This document shows, piece after piece, positions 44,301-54,661 of a stretch of 64,000 nucleotides of DNA (the first letter of the stretch is position 1; every line of letters begins with the position of its first letter). The DNA comes from Plumapathes pennacea (lineage: Eukaryota; Cnidaria; Anthozoa; Antipatharia; Myriopathidae), in the NCBI GenBank assembly GCA_964036295.1, contig OZ038464.1, positions 6,806,001-6,870,000 on the forward strand, in the 5' to 3' direction. The position numbers and the translations under genes were made by a program. The notes under the pieces are model-generated. The model was not told the DNA's origin and searched no databases. It was given only the letters and a program-made list of their open reading frames with translations.

Positions 44301-47300
44301 ACAGGTTCAATCAGTACCAATTATCCGATTGAAATCAATTGATTTTTTAAATAAATTGAACAAGCTGGGTTCCAATGCACAATTTCAATCAAAATATGTA
44401 GTATCCCCACCATTTCTCACACATGCCTCAACAAATTGGTGTCACATTAAAGGTGTTATGATTCAGTTTATTCCTCTAATTCAAATCTCTGTACTACCAT
44501 ATGTTAATATAGTGACCATAGAACAAAAGAAGAAATTGAACCCTAAAAAAAACAATATACATGGACATGGACAAGCTTCCATTTAATTTGTTGTTCTTTT
44601 TTCTAGGAGTTGGTTCAATGATCGGAATAAAGTCAGGGAAGGTGATTGGTTATGGAACAAGGACTAAACGGTGTGCAATTTGTGAAGCAGCTGGTCGAAA
44701 TGCAAAACAGCCAAGAAAACATGACTGCCGTCTCAACTGGAGTGCCTCATCAAAAGCCATGGAGCCAGATGTGTGTGCTGATCTTGTCCAGGCTTGCAGT
44801 GCAAAACATAACACCCAAGTTACAATTCTAGTTGGTGATGATGACTCGTCTACAATAAAGAAAGTGAGGGACACTGTGAACCATGAAGTGGAGAAATGGT
44901 CGGATATAGTCCATGCCAAAAGATCCTTTGGAAGTGCCTTGTACAGTCTTCAGTCCAAGCATAAAGGAAACCTCAGTGCTAAAGTGATTGAATACCTGCA
45001 AAGATGTTTTACTTATGCACTGAAGCAAAATAAAGACAATCCTGATGGCGTAAAGAGTGGTTTGGGTGCTATAATTCCCCATGCATTTGGAGATCATGAC
45101 ACTTGTGACAGCTGGTGTGGTTACTTGAAGGACTCATCGAACTATAGCCGTGCATCACTACCATATGGGAGAGACCTTCAGGGGGACAGCCTTAAGCAGG
45201 ACCTGCAAGGAATAATGGGAGTCTTCATCAACAATGCTGAAAAGTTAGCTCCCCTGGGATCAAGCCAGGCAAATGAGGCCCTAAATAACACCATCGGAAG
45301 CAAAGCACCCAAAATTAGGCACTATGCCTCAAGTGAAAGCAATGACTATCGGGTAGCCTGTACTGTTAGCCAAAAGAATATTGGTCATTCCTATGTGACA
45401 CAGGTTAGTATTAAGTATGATTTAATAAGGCAGGTTTCTAGGTTTGTGATCAAATCAAATTGAATTTTTATTTCAATTTCAAGGTTTCAGGAAGATCCCT
45501 CCAACTTTCTTTGTTGCATTGTAGGCTCTTGAAAAAATCCAGCTCTCACCAGGAACCCACTGTGAGAAGTACTCCAGTAAGATAGACAGAAAGATTAGAC
45601 AGCTGAGAGCCAGGGAGAACACAAGAGAATTCAAGAGAAAGAGAAGAACAAGAAAGGAACAGCGACTGACAAAGAAGAAACAGTTTGAGACCAGAGAAGG
45701 CCCTCAGTATGAAACTGGCTTGGGATACAGATGTGATCATGAAAGTGGAGAAATCCCAACACCTAATCAACCATCAGAGAGCAAAGAAGTCATAAGGCCG
45801 AAAGTACACACAAAAGTAGTGTTTGACTTGGAGACATCCTGACGAGGTAGTTTTTCAAAAGAAAAATTAATTCAATTAGCAGTCGTGAGCCTATCAAAAA
45901 GATTGTGCATCAGGGAATTTGAGAGGGCTTTATACGTTATATTACCAGAGGATAAATTGGATAAAGAAAAAAAAGATTTTCTGAGAATTGTAATAATGAA
46001 CTCCTTTTGAGCAGGCTAAATAATATTATCTAAATGCCAATTTACAAAATATACTACATTCCTCAAAACACAATGTAATGTTTTCTTAATACTTTTTAGG
46101 TAATAACACTGAAATCCTCCAGATAGCTGCTACCGATGGCAGTGAGGAATTCAATGTTTATGTCCTGCCACAACATCGAATATCACCAGCAGCATCAGCA
46201 GTCAACAAACTTACCTTTCTACATGGCACTCTGTTCTACAATGGGAGACCTGTGACAGCAGTTCAGATATCCAGTGCCCTGAAGGAGTTTGTCAGTTGGT
46301 TACAGCCAAAGGCTCCATGTCTGCTTCTGGCTCACAATGCCAAATCATTTGATGAAAAGCACCTGATGAGAACCCTTGGGGAAAACAACTTGTCGGGGGA
46401 CTTGAAAGAAGCAGTGCTGGGATTTTCAGATACCCTGACAGCATTCCGGAAACTTCTCCCAGAACGGAATTCACACAGTCAACAAAATCTGGCAAAAGAC
46501 CTGCTTGGTGAGAGCTACGAAGCCCACAATGCTCTGGCAGATGTTCAAACATTACACAAGCTGACATCCAAATTCCTGAACAGAAACCTGCTGATCAAGC
46601 ACAGCTTTACGATTCCTTGGATCACAGAGCACACCACCTTCCTCAATCAGAAGAGGGACAACCTGACGACTTTGTAACCTCTCATCAATGCAAATGCAAT
46701 CTCTGCAGGAATGGCAGGCAAAGCTGCGGCTTCAGGCCTCATACTACAGCCCCTAATGTTGGCATTTCAGAGAGGTGGTGTGGATGGCCTTTCTCATGTT
46801 CTAAGAGAAAAATTCAATGGAAAGCCAAGGGTTACAAGAAATAAGCGAATAATAGCGCAAATTTGTAAATATTTTCAGTCCAAATGGGCGTCAATTCCTG
46901 GTCACTGAAGTCTTATTATCCTGTTAGTGAGATAGTTGCATGTACATCTGGCAAGGTTCCAATATTGTAAGCCTAAATCAGTTTGTATGACAACTGAGTC
47001 AGCGAATCGAATAACGAATCGAATCATGCCCTCAGTAATTCGCAATCATACCTTGCATGTGGCTGCTAAGTTCCAAGAGCAAATCACGTTTGATTGTAAG
47101 GTTTTTATCCCAATGAATATTGCCTTCTTTTTCTTCTTCGGTACCGAGGGTAGACTAATTTGTACAAGACATGAGAAAATTATCTATTGTATCGTATATC
47201 AAGCCAAAATAATTTCTTCCTCAAAAACGAAACAAAGCTTACAGAACTCCTCAAAGTACTGGCTTACCGTGTTTAACTTCTCCATTCATTGGTTTTGTTT

Positions 47301-48927
47301 CCGTGATCAAGTGAACTCATGGTTGTAAACAATGCATGCGTTCGGTGCTTAATTCGTTCCTTGTGCGACGGCCATCTGGAAAGTTGAAACTCGTCCCAGT
47401 CCTCTCTCGGAAAGACGTATTTGAAGTGAATTCGCCCTTTCCTAGACAATTGCGCAAAAACGAGCATGGTGCCCCCCTTTTTTATTTCATGTATTTTAAG
47501 AAAATACGACTCCCCATGATATATCGAAATTTAGACAAGATATCTTTACTCAATCTTGAAATACCATCATTGAATCACTACTACAATATGTTTTTAGGCG
47601 TTTCAGGGCAAGCGTCCAGATGATCAAATTGCCTATTTTTTCATGGTGACCCCCTATTTTTTTTTTTAATGTACTAGAAGTAATTAATAATTGTGTAAAG
47701 TTTTAAGAAAATTCAATTACTATTTCTTTTTCGATGGAATCACCTTAACAAAGTCCAGTTCTCATCAAAACAATTGGCTTTTAGTAACAAAACCCGAACA
47801 TCGAGTAGGTCAGTCCTACCGCTTGTCACAACTTTTAATCCGGTGATACCGAATCTCAAAAAAATTCTTATGAAACACTGGCATTTGATATCTAATCAGC
47901 CGAACCTTGCTAAAATCTTTTCAGATTCTCCCATCGTCTCTCACAGAAAGGAAAACTCACTTAAAGAGTATTTAGTCAGAGCGAAGATTCCCTCAAAAGA
48001 CTAATTAAACCAGCCCCCGGTAACAATGTAGAAGGTGCAGCAGTGGCAACTTACACAAGTAACTGGCCCATTGGCCAGTGCAGGTGGTAATAGACTGTGC
48101 CAGCTTTTGTGTCCCCCAACTGGCCTGTTGGCCAGTGCAGGCAGTAATAGATTGTGCCAACTTTTGTGTCCCCCAACCAGCTCTCCGGCCAGTGCAGGTA
48201 GTATTGGATTGTGCCAGCCTTCGTGTCCCCTAATCGACCCTTTGGCTGGTGCAGGCGGTATTAGATTGTGGCAGCTTTGTGTCCCCTAACCAGCCCATCG
48301 GCCGGTGCTGGTGGTTATAGATTGTGCCAGCTTTGTATCCCCTAACTGGCCCTTTGGCCGGTGCAGGTGGTAACAGATTGTACCAGCTTTCGTGTCCCCT
48401 ATCTGGCCCATTGGCCGGTGCAGGCAGTAAAACATTCTTCCAGCTTTTGTGTCTCCTAACCGTTCCATCGTCTGGTGCTGGCGGTTAAAGACTGTGCTAG
48501 ACTTTTGTTTCCCCTCAGCGGCCCATTCACCGTTTCAAGCGGCAACAAATTCTGCTAGTCTCTTATGTCCCTAATTGGCTCAAAGCCAATGTAGGTGGTA
48601 AGTCATGTGTCACTTTTTGGTACCCCGATCGGCTTTGGACCGGGGAACATGGTAATCAGTGTGTCAGCCGTTTTGTCTCTTAAGCTGTCTATTGTGGGTA
48701 CTGGACACTAGTAGTGTGTCAGTTCATATGGCGTACTATTCGCCCAGGCAGGCTGTTTATGTGTAAATTTCTTTCCCTGTATGTCTATTCTGCTGTTTTG
48801 AGTATATTTCTCCCAACGCTTTTCCCATGTTAATCCCCATCGTTGCACTTTCAGTTGGATGTTATCAAGGCGCTCCAGACCCGCATTGTCGCCCTGGAAG
48901 AATCTACAATCAATCAATCAATCAATA
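41338..48927 (+). CDS. Two visible exons of a repetitive coiled-coil gene with a 7.3-kb intron
   Basis: Exon 1 (41338-41541) starts MASKNPSQTVKRLPKSQT, is Ser/Pro/Lys rich (PPPSKRPKKPSTSSS) and ends at donor GAG/GTATTA in phase 0. The acceptor TTTCAG at 48854 opens exon 2 with LDVIKALQTRIVALEES, a leucine-heptad coiled coil, before running into an (AATC)n repeat and TAG. The intron holds two minisatellite arrays, a Penelope-like fragment and E4. The pattern (basic Ser-rich N-terminus then short coiled coil) resembles an ORF1-type nucleic-acid-binding protein of a retroelement; this is inference. E5 lies just downstream, so the rest of the gene is missing or displaced. Confidence 0.5.
42214..42521. 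repeat. Minisatellite array 1 (about 61-bp units, five copies)
   Basis: Units carry ACCGGCC..TTGGCCGGTGCAGG, then a GGTAATAG-type spacer and TGTGCCAGCTTTGTGTCCCC. The GGCC..GGCC core is an inverted repeat in each unit. The same unit makes up array 2 at 48.05 kb. Confidence 0.9.
42532..42640. repeat. C/G-rich hairpin element, copy 2
   Basis: CCCCTCCCCCCATTCAATGT on the left and ACATTGATATGGGGAGGGGG on the right form an inverted repeat with a ~57-bp AT-rich loop. It shares termini with 34858-34944. Confidence 0.75.
43335..46908 (+). pseudogene. Mutator-like transposase fused to DnaQ-type (DEDDh) exonuclease, two stops
   Basis: Exons 43335-43770, 43858-44133, 44607-45403, 45525-45846 and 46100-46908 join with matching phases (about 879 codons). 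The transposase part has CKACNMPLRL, FDVNTKLAAG/MLHAGMGPTHVNALLSSINV, ASYDMGWQKRGKW (first D), GDDDSSTIKKVR (second D) and SQANEALNNTI (likely E). The exonuclease has VFDLETS (motif I), LLAHNAKSFDEKHL (II) and AHNALADVQTL (III). After it comes a helical tail (AAASGLILQPLMLAFQRGGV). TGA 45840-45842 falls directly after motif I, and TAA 46675-46677 removes the tail. The DEDDh acids are otherwise present. The inactive state is visible; the family pairing of transposase and exonuclease is recognised from cnidarian and arthropod proteins. Confidence 0.88.
46909..47744. other. Right part of E4, no gene seen
   Basis: AT-rich. Unlike E1, E3 and E5, no convergent partner gene could be supported here. 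Confidence 0.4.
48050..48690. repeat. Minisatellite array 2 (about 61-bp units, about ten copies)
   Basis: Same unit as 42214-42521 (GGCC[CT]NTTGGCC[AG]GTGCAGG then TGTGCCAGCTTTTGTGTCCC), degenerating at the right end. It lies in the same intron, 3' of the Penelope/E4 block. Confidence 0.92.
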
Positions 48928-49810
48928 GTTCATTTAGCACCGCATTTAGCTTTGTTACATTAATACAAAAGAAGTTACACTTATTAATTGGTGCAAACTA
49001 ACTGTAATAACCATAAGGCTAGACTGCACAGTTAGCTTAATAAAAAAAATTATACATGAATAAGGTCAAAAGATAAGCGAGTAACAGAAGAGTAAATAAA
49101 TAATCAATTAAATAATTAGTTAATTAAGGTATTCCTGGAGGCTATTTTTGACAATTTTGGTCAAAGTTTTTTTTTTTTTTTGAACCTGATTTCACGAGAT
49201 CAGTATCCAAAAGGGCTTTATATCGAAGTACTACTAGTAGTCAAACAAATAAAAATGTTTTCAGGGTGAGAACGTGGGAAATTCTGTAATTTGAGCTATT
49301 TCTAATTAAGAAGTCAAAATGGGGGAAATTTCCTCTTTTTCCGTATTTCTTCGTCTGTATTTGATAGCTTATTCTGAAACTTTCACATACAAACGAGGCC
49401 TACAATACGCACATTTAATACCTGTGTCTGCCAACGGGGAGTAATTTCCCTCGTAATTATGACCCTGTCTTTTGACGAAAATTTTGAAATCAGAATTACG
49501 CCTGGTGATCGAAAAGTATAAGTCGCCATCTGGCGGACACGGGTCAGATTGTTTAAAACTCATATTTCTAGCTTTGAGCAAAATCTTGTGCCTATACCTT
49601 GATTACTTTTAAAGCCAACGAAGCGATACGTCCTCTCTTTCAAAATTTGGGACCAATAAACGTCGATTTGCTGCAAAAAAACTTATTCTCCGATAAACAC
49701 GCCACGGTCTTGTTGTCCGCCATGTTTGAAAGCCCACATGCAAATGTCAGCGGTTTGCACCCATTATTTGTCCCTCGAAAGGCTTTGTACCCCAAATACG
49801 GCTCAGAATA

Positions 49811-49822
49811 TTTGGCGCGAAA
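49811..49822. promoter_or_regulatory. E2F-like palindrome upstream of E5 transposase
   Basis: TTTGGCGCGAAA, a double E2F-type core (TTTGGCGC and, on the other strand, TTTCGCGC), lies 134 bp before ATG 49956. An identical 12-mer lies at 54650-54661 near the other gene. Confidence 0.6.
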
Positions 49823-49955
49823 ACACATGAGCCAACCAACTGTTTGTTTATGTAGCAACGGAGTAACATTGACACATCCGGTTTAACGAGGTGTGAAACG
49901 CCATCTTGGATCTCAGCGTGTGACCCCATGTTTGTGTTGCTGTGCTTGATCTTTT

Positions 49956-52900
49956 ATGGCAAAAAGTTATGGTGCTGCCCCGGGAGCTGTTCTGAATGTT
50001 TCGCAAGGGATCGGTGTTGCATCAAGGTTCTCATTCGATACAGAAAAGTTACAGAAATTAGGATGGAAAATCCACAAGAGAGAAAGCTGCACTGGCGGTC
50101 GGCAACGAACCATACTCGCGTTCAAAAGCCCAACAGGGAAAAGAATCAAGACAGGAAAAGACGTAGAAGGCTTATTGAAAGAGCAAAATTTGTGGGAGGA
50201 AGTACAGTTTTCTGACGGCAGTGACATTACCACGTCGAGTGCCGAATCTGAGACCTCCGATCCACCTAGTCCTAAAAGAGCAAGATCGACTTGTGAAAAG
50301 TGAGTTGGTCGTATTTTGTGCTGTTTAGAAGTTTGCAATTTGTGTTGTAATCCAATTGATTGGTTTGTAAACATCTTGCGATGAGGATGAAAGTGAATTT
50401 CAGTTGTGCATCTTTGTTCTCAGATTGGATGTGACAGAGAGGCCGGACAGCATGTTCGTCGGGACAACTTCATCAATGGCGGAGCTGATCAAAGACTTCA
50501 ACAGATATTTCAAATGCCCTTCAAATTATGAGACTTGCCAAGGTTCGAATCTTTTATGTTAAGGACGGGAGGGTTGGTGCAATTGGACAAGCATAGTCTT
50601 TGTAGTTTTTGTAAATGACCCCCTCTTCCCCACGTTCAAAAGGCTGATCTGAAGACCACTCCATTTGTCATTTATTATGTGCCATCATTTTACATCTAAG
50701 AAGTGATTACATTTGATAAATATACAGTGGCAGGAGGTCAAAAAGTTTACACACGTATACTTTGATCAACAGGAAATCTTGTGATTGTAGCAACAGAGAA
50801 AAAAGGCTATGGTGGAGCAATCAAGTTCCAAATCCAGTGCAATGGCTGTTGGGTAACAACCATGGACTACAAAAGTTCTCAGCTGGCAACGGATTCAAGG
50901 GGACATCTTGTGTCACTTTCCCTGTGTCTTGCTTTCCTAGTGAGTGGCCACGGATATGCTTCTTACAGAAAAACTCTTGGTCGAGGACTGGGACTTTCCA
51001 CTTTGACAGAAAAGCCATTCCTTGAAGTAATTGACTTAGCATTCCCACACATAAAGGAAATACTTAACCAGATGTGTGCCGATGCAAAGCAGGCCATGAA
51101 AGACCAGCCCCAAAATCAACTTGGCAGCTGTTCAAGAGCTGTCACGACTTGCGATGGTTGCTGGCTGATAAGGGGACATTTCAGTCAAAACTGCACATTT
51201 ATTGTGAAAGATTATATCACTGGTGGTCTTCTGCTCTATGGCCATCTCTCCATGAGAGGAGCTGACAACATATGTGATGAAGAGCTTTGGCAGGGCACAG
51301 CCAAGTCATCAGAAGGTCATTTGGCGCACACAATTTGGGGAAAAGCCAAAGCAGAAGGCATGGTGGTTGCCCTGAACTGGCAAGATGGGGATTCTTCTTC
51401 TGCCAAGGGATTCAGGTACTGGTTCCCTGATGATCAAGAATCTAAAGTCATGCTTTGTGGTGGCCATGCGGGCAGAGCCCATGGTAAGAAACTGGCAGAA
51501 TGCAAGGCAATGCACTCATTCTCTTCACAGTTCATCTCCCTTCATCACAAAGAGTTTTCCAAAGTCAAGACTGTCAAATGCCATTCTCTTGGGAAGAAGC
51601 ATCGAGCTGGATGCAGTTGCATTAGTGATGCCTTCATCCAAGGTGCAAAAAGAAACCACTACTGTGCATTGGTGCAAGCTGGAACAGACCCAGAGAAATA
51701 TCAGGAAACTATGCTGACTTTGGGGAAGTACCATGCCAGAGGAATTCACGAGTGGAAAGGAGGCTCCTGCACTTTCCATCCAAAGACTGTTTGTTCCTGT
51801 GGTGAGTGCAAGAAGGGCCCAAATGAGGAAGAGGAACTGAAGTGTGCTGGAAAACCCTACAAGTCAGCACATAACCTGACCTGTGAATTCCATGCCTTGG
51901 CATACGAAATCGAGTGTGCTGCTCGAGCTGCAAAAGCAAATGATGTAATTGACAAAAGCTTGGGAAAGGGCCATTCTAATATTCCAGAATCAGAATTCAG
52001 TGCACTTACCAAGTTCAGACCGAAAGACACCAACCTCCACCAGAAGCACTACAGTGCATCAACAAATTTAGGTTTGATCCAAGGCAACATGACATGGGCC
52101 TATCAGAACAGGGGATCTGGGTACCACTGGATTCCTGATCTCCACGAGCGGATGGGCCTCCCCTTGATTCAGGATATTGTGGAAATGGTAAGTGTGGTAC
52201 TCATTTTGTTTTTGAGGAGTGAGTAAGAACTGGTCCCACCGGGGGAAGCATAAAATTCCAGGTAATATGACTTCCGAAATTAGGAATACACCTTCATCTC
52301 ACCCAATTTCAGCCAAACTTGCAGGATAAGTTGTCCTGATAACAAGCTAACTCTCTGTACTTCATTTTTAAATTTACTACAAAATTGCTTGGAGAGCTTT
52401 GATTTTTTCTAACTGGTAATTATGCAATTGACTGCAAGAAGGGTGTCTGATTATTTATTTTGCCCACCAAACCTTATTATTTTGATTCATTGTTGTAGTG
52501 TGAGAACGACAATTTGGAGTGGATGAAGAGGCTCCAGAAACAGAAGGAATCTGCAGAAAAGAACAAGCGAGTCCAAAGAAAAATACAACGAACAGAGGAA
52601 CAGAAGGAAAGGTATTTAGTCAATCTCTGTAACTTTTTTTACATGTGAGGGGTGGATTGCACATGCATTTTTTAAAATCTTTGTTGCTCAGTGCAATGGA
52701 TACATTGATTATTGAATACTGGCAGTGATCATGGCTTGCTGTTTGACCAGCGTAGATAATATGATTTGGCTTATCTTATTATTCACACAGGAAGAAGTAC
52801 ACAAAGTCTCTAAGCATAAGACATTATTATGGCAATGATAACATTGATGACCCACTACCAGACAAAGCCTCCAATCAAACAATGGCAGAGCAAGCGATTG

Positions 52901-53061
52901 CTAAGGGACATCAAGCTGCTGCAATGCAAGATGACATCCAGACAGTTTTACCTGTGAATGCTGTCATGGATGTTGGGGGCAACAGGTGTAAATGTGGAAG
53001 TACCACTCATTCCCGCAGAAGCCATAGGGATTGCCCTTTGAACAACAAAACTTGTGCTTAG
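49956..53061 (+). CDS. E5 transposase: MBD-like domain plus Mutator/Kolobok-like DDE core, 753 aa, intact
   Basis: Exons 49956-50299, 50424-50542, 50773-52187, 52499-52611 and 52791-53061 join in phase (754 codons with stop). Donors are GTGAGT, GTTCGA, GTAAGT and GTATTT. Residues ~31-75 form an MBD-like domain (LGWKIHKRES..SPTGKRIKT). The core has TTCDGCWLIRGHF (first D, residue 282) and ALNWQDGDSSSAKG (second D, about residue 359-361), then a zinc-ligand-rich segment (CSCGECKKG) and STNLGLIQGNMTWAYQ. The C-terminus has a basic coiled coil and a zinc-knuckle-like CKCGSTTHSRRSHRDC. The likely role is DDE transposase with methyl-CpG or GC-rich DNA targeting. The MBD assignment is by motif; the third catalytic acid is not placed with certainty. 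Confidence 0.8.
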
Positions 53062-53612
53062 TTCTATATTCAAATGCAGTGTTGCTTTTTCTTGCTCAAA
53101 GATTTTTACTGAGAGGAATGCTTCCCTTCAACATGAATCAGCATAACATGTTTGCTCATAGTTTTTGCACAGCGCTGAAAAAGGGAACAAAAATATAAAG
53201 TTTTTGTATTGAACAAAATTTGCACTTACTGACAACTGAACCCCCTAGTCAAGTCATGGGGCTTTCTTGTAAAATATTTATTCAAAAATGTCAACAAAAA
53301 ATATATATATTTCTTTGCATAGTTGGTTGCAGTTTGAACAAGGTCCCTGAATTCTTCAAAACTATCTTGCTATTCTTGCTATAATATCAGATGTAATACA
53401 ATACTTTCACCAGAATAAATAACAACAGCTGTTTATCTCTGAATCCAAGTTTTTATTTCCACCATACTGAACCATGTAAAAAATGCAAATGTATACATGT
53501 GTAAAATGACTAAAACTGCGGGCTTGGTGGTCGTCGGTACTCCCTCACCAGCTCTTCCAAAAAAACTTCATAAAAACGTTTTCTCTGCGAAATGAAAAGA
53601 TGATCACTGTTT
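53062..53612. other. Spacer between convergent E5 genes
   Basis: AT-rich, presumably the two 3' UTRs. No coding evidence. Confidence 0.5.
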
Positions 53613-54443
53613 TCATAAACCACTCCAATACTTGGGTAACAGAGTAAAGTTCTTGGAGTACAGAGGTGTCCTATTTTGTCCAAGTGAAGTGAAAAAAGTT
53701 GTTTTATCCGGTTGGAAATATGCACATTTCTTTCTCATAAAACAAAACAAAAATATTGTAGTACCTTTCCAGGCTTGGGAGGGTAATTCTTGACGCCATC
53801 AGGGTACATGGCCCTGATGGCGTCAAGAAGTTCATCCGGGTAAATCAATGAAGCTCCACCGCCGACTCCTTTTTCTCGCTGAAAACAATGTACCAAGAGA
53901 TTCAAGTTCATGTAATCTAGACGGTGCAAACGATACGTGTCGGTCGAAATTGACCAATTTCTCACACCGCATTTTCAAAATCAAAGCTAGGAATATCCTG
54001 CGATCAACTGTCGTACTAATAAGTTTTAAGGAGCCAGTTCAGACCTCCTATTCCTCACCAATAGGAAATCAAAGAGACGGCGGTAAATAAACCGCCGCGT
54101 CTCTGAATCTGAAGGTGGCCCTTCCTTCTTCTCGTCTCGCTGGATTTGCATCTTTTTCGCGGACCAGAGGAGGCAGCGAAGTGGTTCCGATAAATCTTCT
54201 CCACTATGAAGAAAAAAACGCATTACTATTACTATACAGATAACCCGACAACAAGCGGTGGACAAAGCAGAACTCACGTCATTTTCAAAACATCGTCTGC
54301 GAACTTCTCAATTGTGAGGAGCTTGAAATCGCTTGATTCTGAATATCAAAGAAGCAACTTTAGTAAGATCCAAATGTTATTTGGGGAAAATCAAAGTTGC
54401 AAGCCGTACAAAGCGATTGATCGTCTGCCTTACCTGAAGCCAT
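53613..54443 (-). CDS. E5 accessory gene, five exons, about 148 aa, unknown function
   Basis: Minus-strand exons 54443-54434 (MAS), 54338-54278, 54203-54059, 53878-53765 and a last exon near 53729 join in phase. Splice sites include CAG/GTAAGG, GAC/GTGAGT, TTG/GTGAGG and AAG/GTACTA. The protein reads MASESSDFKLLTIEKFADDV, then helices, ETRRFIYRRLFDFLLREKGV and YPDELLDAIRAMYPDGVKNY. Two acceptors are possible for the last exon: one gives KCAYFQPDKTTFFTSLGQNR to a stop at about 53613; another frame stays open to 53510. No domain recognised. Its promoter-proximal E2F-like site and tail-to-tail layout with the transposase suggest a dedicated transposition partner. Confidence 0.62.
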
Positions 54444-54649
54444 GGGGAAGATGTCACAACGAGTTAGGCGAATACGATGAAAGGCGAAAAGCTCTCGTTC
54501 CCTTCCAGATCCACGTGCGTAAGTGTGACAAAAAATCTGCATGATGGCATTGACCGCTGAATGCCCATCACCCAGAGGTGCGAAGTGCTGTCAAGAATCC
54601 CGGTTGGAGGCACTCTAATTATAAACCAGAACTGTCATGGCCGTCCAAA

Positions 54650-54661
54650 TTTGGCGCGAAA
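54650..54661. promoter_or_regulatory. E2F-like palindrome upstream of E5 accessory gene
   Basis: TTTGGCGCGAAA, identical to 49811-49822, about 207 bp upstream of the minus-strand ATG at 54443. Confidence 0.6.

Larger units (their letters stand above)
43276..47744. mobile_element. E4: TTAA-target DNA transposon with Mutator-like transposase-exonuclease fusion
   Basis: TTAA copies at 43272-43275 and 47745-47748 flank ends GGTAATTCC and the inverse of GGAATCACC (8/9). Excision restores the Penelope-like frame, fixing the 4,469-bp boundaries. The element carries a five-exon transposase gene (43335-46908) and about 800 bp of AT-rich sequence on the right without a recognised gene. TTAA targets are known for Kolobok and piggyBac; the protein is not piggyBac. 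Confidence 0.8.
42960..48003 (+). mobile_element. Penelope-like retroelement fragment, split by E4
   Basis: 42980-43275 shows YIKHTTDFINVIEKTSLPES and, in another frame, KELFEKLKRKFESRLHLRGY. E4 follows. From 47749 the frame continues FSSKQLAFSNKTRTSSRSVL, LPLVTTFNPVIPNLKKILMK, WHLISNQPNLAKIF and SLKEYLVRAKIPSKD. Removing E4 with one TTAA joins the two halves in frame (LVQTVL + NKVQFSS). The motifs fit the region between the RT core and the GIY-YIG domain of Penelope-like elements; the RT catalytic core is deleted and no GIY-YIG is present. Confidence 0.7.

Noticed and set aside
48035-48468. Repetitive frame SAGGNRLCQL... over the minisatellite
   Set aside because: Produced by translation of the ~61-bp tandem unit in both arrays; no independent evidence of coding.
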